Part shown: positions 62,318 through 64,000 of the stretch, in pieces | Layout: each line of letters opens with the position of its first letter | Numbering within the stretch: position 1 is the stretch's first letter | NCBI RefSeq assembly: GCF_028765165.1 | Contig: NZ_JARADB010000003.1 | Coordinates: 1,498,042 to 1,562,041 of the forward strand | Direction of reading: 5' to 3' | Origin: Paenibacillus sp. MAHUQ-63 | GTDB taxonomy: Bacteria > Bacillota > Bacilli > Paenibacillales > NBRC-103111 | Length of the DNA: 64,000 nt | Translations under genes and position numbers: made by a program | The notes under the pieces: generated by a model | What the model saw: the letters and a program-made list of their open reading frames with translations, nothing else | What the model was told of the DNA's origin: nothing | Databases searched by the model: none

Positions 62318-62367
62318 AAAACAAAATAGCTGAAAAGCGCGCAGCTTCCGCACGTTTTCAGCTATTG
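62318..62367 (-). terminator. Orphan terminator-like hairpin ahead of gerM
   Basis: AATAGCTGAAAA and TTTTCAGCTATT are perfect 12-bp arms around a 17-base loop; on the minus strand the stem is followed by TTGTTTTTTT. No minus-strand gene ends just before it (the next is beyond 63400), so it could end read-through from the right or a short RNA. On the plus strand it lies over the -35 region of the promoter for 62439. Confidence 0.6.
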
Positions 62368-62385
62368 GAAATGATATGCTATACT
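62358..62385 (+). promoter_or_regulatory. Candidate promoter of the PgpA-like gene
   Basis: TGCTATACT, an extended -10 (TATACT at 62380-62385), about 54 bp before the start. The -35 is weak and overlaps the right arm of the hairpin at 62318-62367. Confidence 0.5.
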
Positions 62386-62438
62386 TGGTAACATAACCGA
62401 GTTGCACATAGAAAGATCCCTATACTGGAGGGCCTATC

Positions 62439-63401
62439 ATGAGAACATTCCTCAAAGATAAAACACTCATTTTCAATGAATTCCGGGAAGAGGTGTTCAG
62501 CCACTACCCGCAAGCCGTCATCGAAGAAGCTGTAGCCCGTCTGCTCGTCGAAATCAAAGGCATCAAGAAAATTCCGCACGAAATGATTGCGTCGACTTTA
62601 CTTGGCGTTCTGAGCAAAACCGAAACTTACAATGTCATGTCCACGCTCATGGAGCTGGAAAAAAAGGTCAAACACGATTCCGAGCTGCTCGCCAGCATGA
62701 AAGATCCCGCTTATAACGTTCATCGTACGATCGCAATGTCCATCTGCGGCTTGTACGGCAGCGGCGCGGCTTCTCTCTTCGGATTTGTCGATTGCAAATT
62801 CCGTTTCTTCTTTCCGACGAAACGGCCGAAGTCGTTTATATCCAAGGGCATCTGCGCCATTGTCGCCTCGACGGCAAGCGTCATTATTTCGGAGAATGTG
62901 AAGATCGATTATACGCAGCGCAATCTCGACATGCTCGCAGCAAGAGGCGTGCAGTTGGAAGATATGGTCGAGATCCTGGATCAGCTTCAGCGGCCTTATA
63001 ATCCGGATATGGAGCGCAAGCTATGCGAAGAGCATATCCTTGCGGTGCTGCGCAAGCAGCAGACGTTCCATGCGCTTCAGCTGGCGATCAAAATCGATAC
63101 GGCCGTCGAAGCCGGCGAATTCAAGCCGCAGTATAACCATATTGTCGGCCAGGACGAAGGGCTGTTCGGGGTGGACGAAAGCATCGCAACCGCAGTTCCG
63201 CTCATGTACGGGACGATTGCGCTCACAAATTTCGGGTACCTCGATAAGGAGAAACTCGGAATCATCCAAGACCTCGACAGCGATCACTCCGAGGGCAAAT
63301 GCAACACGTTCATCGACGATATGGTATGCGGCATCGTCGCCGCGGCTTGCGGCCGGCTGGCGCATAATAATATACCGACGTACAGTAAGCCTCTGAAGTA
63401 A
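62439..63401 (+). CDS. Phosphatidylglycerophosphatase A (YutG-type) family protein, internally duplicated
   Basis: The C-terminal half (about 164-310) matches the YutG branch of the PgpA family: GVQLEDMVEILDQLQRPYNPD, FGVDESIA (Asp246-Glu247), FGYLDKEK (Asp269) and FIDDMVCGIVAA (Asp293-Asp294). The N-terminal half (about 30-153) aligns with it segment by segment, but the acidic pairs are replaced by His95-Arg96 and Ser135-Lys136 (only Asp118 remains). Family members are usually one domain of about 165 residues. So this 320-residue protein looks like a tandem duplication with one catalytic-like and one degenerate half. TGGAGG precedes the ATG. Confidence 0.85.
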   Translation: MRTFLKDKTLIFNEFREEVFSHYPQAVIEEAVARLLVEIKGIKKIPHEMIASTLLGVLSKTETYNVMSTLMELEKKVKHDSELLASMKDPAYNVHRTIAMSICGLYGSGAASLFGFVDCKFRFFFPTKRPKSFISKGICAIVASTASVIISENVKIDYTQRNLDMLAARGVQLEDMVEILDQLQRPYNPDMERKLCEEHILAVLRKQQTFHALQLAIKIDTAVEAGEFKPQYNHIVGQDEGLFGVDESIATAVPLMYGTIALTNFGYLDKEKLGIIQDLDSDHSEGKCNTFIDDMVCGIVAAACGRLAHNNIPTYSKPLK

Positions 63402-63417
63402 CACAATACTGAAGTAA

Positions 63418-63462
63418 CACAATAAACCCTCATGACGTAATTGGTCATGAGGGTTTATTGGT
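63418..63462. terminator. Bidirectional terminator after the PgpA-like gene
   Basis: AATAAACCCTCATGAC pairs with GGTCATGAGGGTTTATT around a short loop, between two convergent genes. Just before it, GAAGTAACACAATA occurs twice in a row. Confidence 0.9.
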
Positions 63463-63471
63463 GTCAAGCAG

Positions 63472-64000
63472 CTATGAACTTCTGCCCGCTGCGACATATT
63501 GGATCAGCTCCGCTGCCGGGTCGGCTGCGCGGATGCGTCCCTCCGCTTCGAGCAGGATGAGGTGCGCGATCGTCTCCGACAGCGCGAACCTCATCTGGTG
63601 AATGCTGAGCCGGTCGCCGAACGTCGCCCGGCATACCTCATAAGCGCTCAGCGGCGCGCTTAGCTGCCCTTCCATGAGCGCGAGCCGCTCATGATGATGG
63701 CGCACGAGCTCCTCCGTGCGCGCATTAAAGCCCTGCCATGGCTCCCGGTGTCCCGGGTAAGCCATGCGCACCTTCAGCCTGCCGATCTCCTGCAGGCTGG
63801 TCAAGTACGCGCCGAGCGGATTCTCTTCCACCTGCGGGAGGAAGGAAACGTTCGGCGATATTTGCGGCAGGACATGGTCGCCGCAAAACATCACCTCCGC
63901 CTCGGCATCGTAGAAGACCAGATGACCCGCGGCATGGCCGGGGGTCTCGATGGCTTCGTACACGCGGTCTCCGAGGCGCACGGGTCCTTCACGCAGCAGC
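63472..64000 (-). CDS. Metallo-beta-lactamase-fold hydrolase (3' part, runs off the right edge)
   Basis: The last 176 codons of a larger minus-strand gene. Seen here are ETPGHAAGHLVFYDAE (His at the zinc site), MFCGDHVLPQISPN (bridging Asp) and AYPGHREPW (His), the C-terminal half of the MBL-fold motif set, then a helical tail typical of the family's longer members (LSIHQMRFALSETIAHLILLEAEG). The HxHxDH motif would lie outside the window. The substrate cannot be told. Confidence 0.88.
   Translation of the reverse strand, partial: LLREGPVRLGDRVYEAIETPGHAAGHLVFYDAEAEVMFCGDHVLPQISPNVSFLPQVEENPLGAYLTSLQEIGRLKVRMAYPGHREPWQGFNARTEELVRHHHERLALMEGQLSAPLSAYEVCRATFGDRLSIHQMRFALSETIAHLILLEAEGRIRAADPAAELIQYVAAGRSS

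Overview
The window looks like chromosome of a spore-forming Firmicute of the Paenibacillus group. I infer this from the gene orders shared with Bacillus (minCD-spoIVFA-spoIVFB-rplU-prp-rpmA-spo0B-obg; hemA-hemX-hemC-hemD-hemB; lonB-lonA-engB; clpX-clpP-tig; gerM-rph-rdgB), the many sporulation genes, an L27 with a cleavable N-terminus next to its protease Prp, an amidase carrying three SLH repeats, and moderately high GC. Nearly all genes lie on the minus strand. No plasmid, prophage, IS transposase or CRISPR array is visible.

Layout. 1-1650: the 5' part of a TrpD-like gene, then a gene-free region holding a three-unit tandem repeat array and a GC-rich tail. 1.6-15.7 kb (minus): an envelope, division and sporulation block running DUF4321-maf, a free-standing Rrf2 regulator with its own promoter, operator and terminator, radC-mreBCD-minCD-rodA, spoIVFA-spoIVFB-RNase G, then rplU-prp-rpmA behind an L21-type leader and spo0B-obgE. 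15.8-17.4 kb: an SLH amidase on the plus strand and a second repeat copy. 17.4-27.2 kb (minus): a 37-codon gene coupled to an RluA-type synthase, spoVID, a T-box leader, valS-folC-murC and a SPOR-domain protein. 27.4-28.9 kb (plus): an anchored phosphodiester glycosidase.

28.9-41.2 kb is a heme and siroheme locus: hemA-hemX-precorrin-2 dehydrogenase-hemC-cobA/hemD fusion-hemB, then a structured gap with a second promoter and hemE-hemH-hemY, then hemL. A plus-strand Crp/Fnr regulator sits between hemY and hemL and is divergent from hemL. With hemQ (not in the window) these genes would make heme by the coproporphyrin route. 41.3-50.1 kb: an unknown membrane protein, speD, an unknown conserved protein, engB-lonA-lonB, a second amidase and a divergent polysaccharide deacetylase. 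50.3-56.1 kb: ispG, clpX-clpP, tig, an unknown soluble protein and tRNA-Arg(TCT). 56.3-57.5 kb: three small or unknown genes around a third, inverted repeat copy. 57.6-64 kb: asnB, rdgB-rph-gerM, a duplicated PgpA/YutG-type protein and a partial metallo-beta-lactamase-fold gene.

The most unusual feature is a 185-bp dispersed element. It carries four copies of the decamer TAACGGACAC (two direct, two inverted) with start-to-start spacings of 50, 73 and 50 bp around one dyad centre. It occurs five times at three intergenic loci: three units in tandem with a 265-bp period, one single copy, and one inverted single copy. Other points of interest are a PgpA-family protein that is an internal duplication with one degenerate half, a structured hemB-hemE junction with a 14-bp palindrome at the hemE promoter, and an Rrf2 operator lying inside its own promoter.
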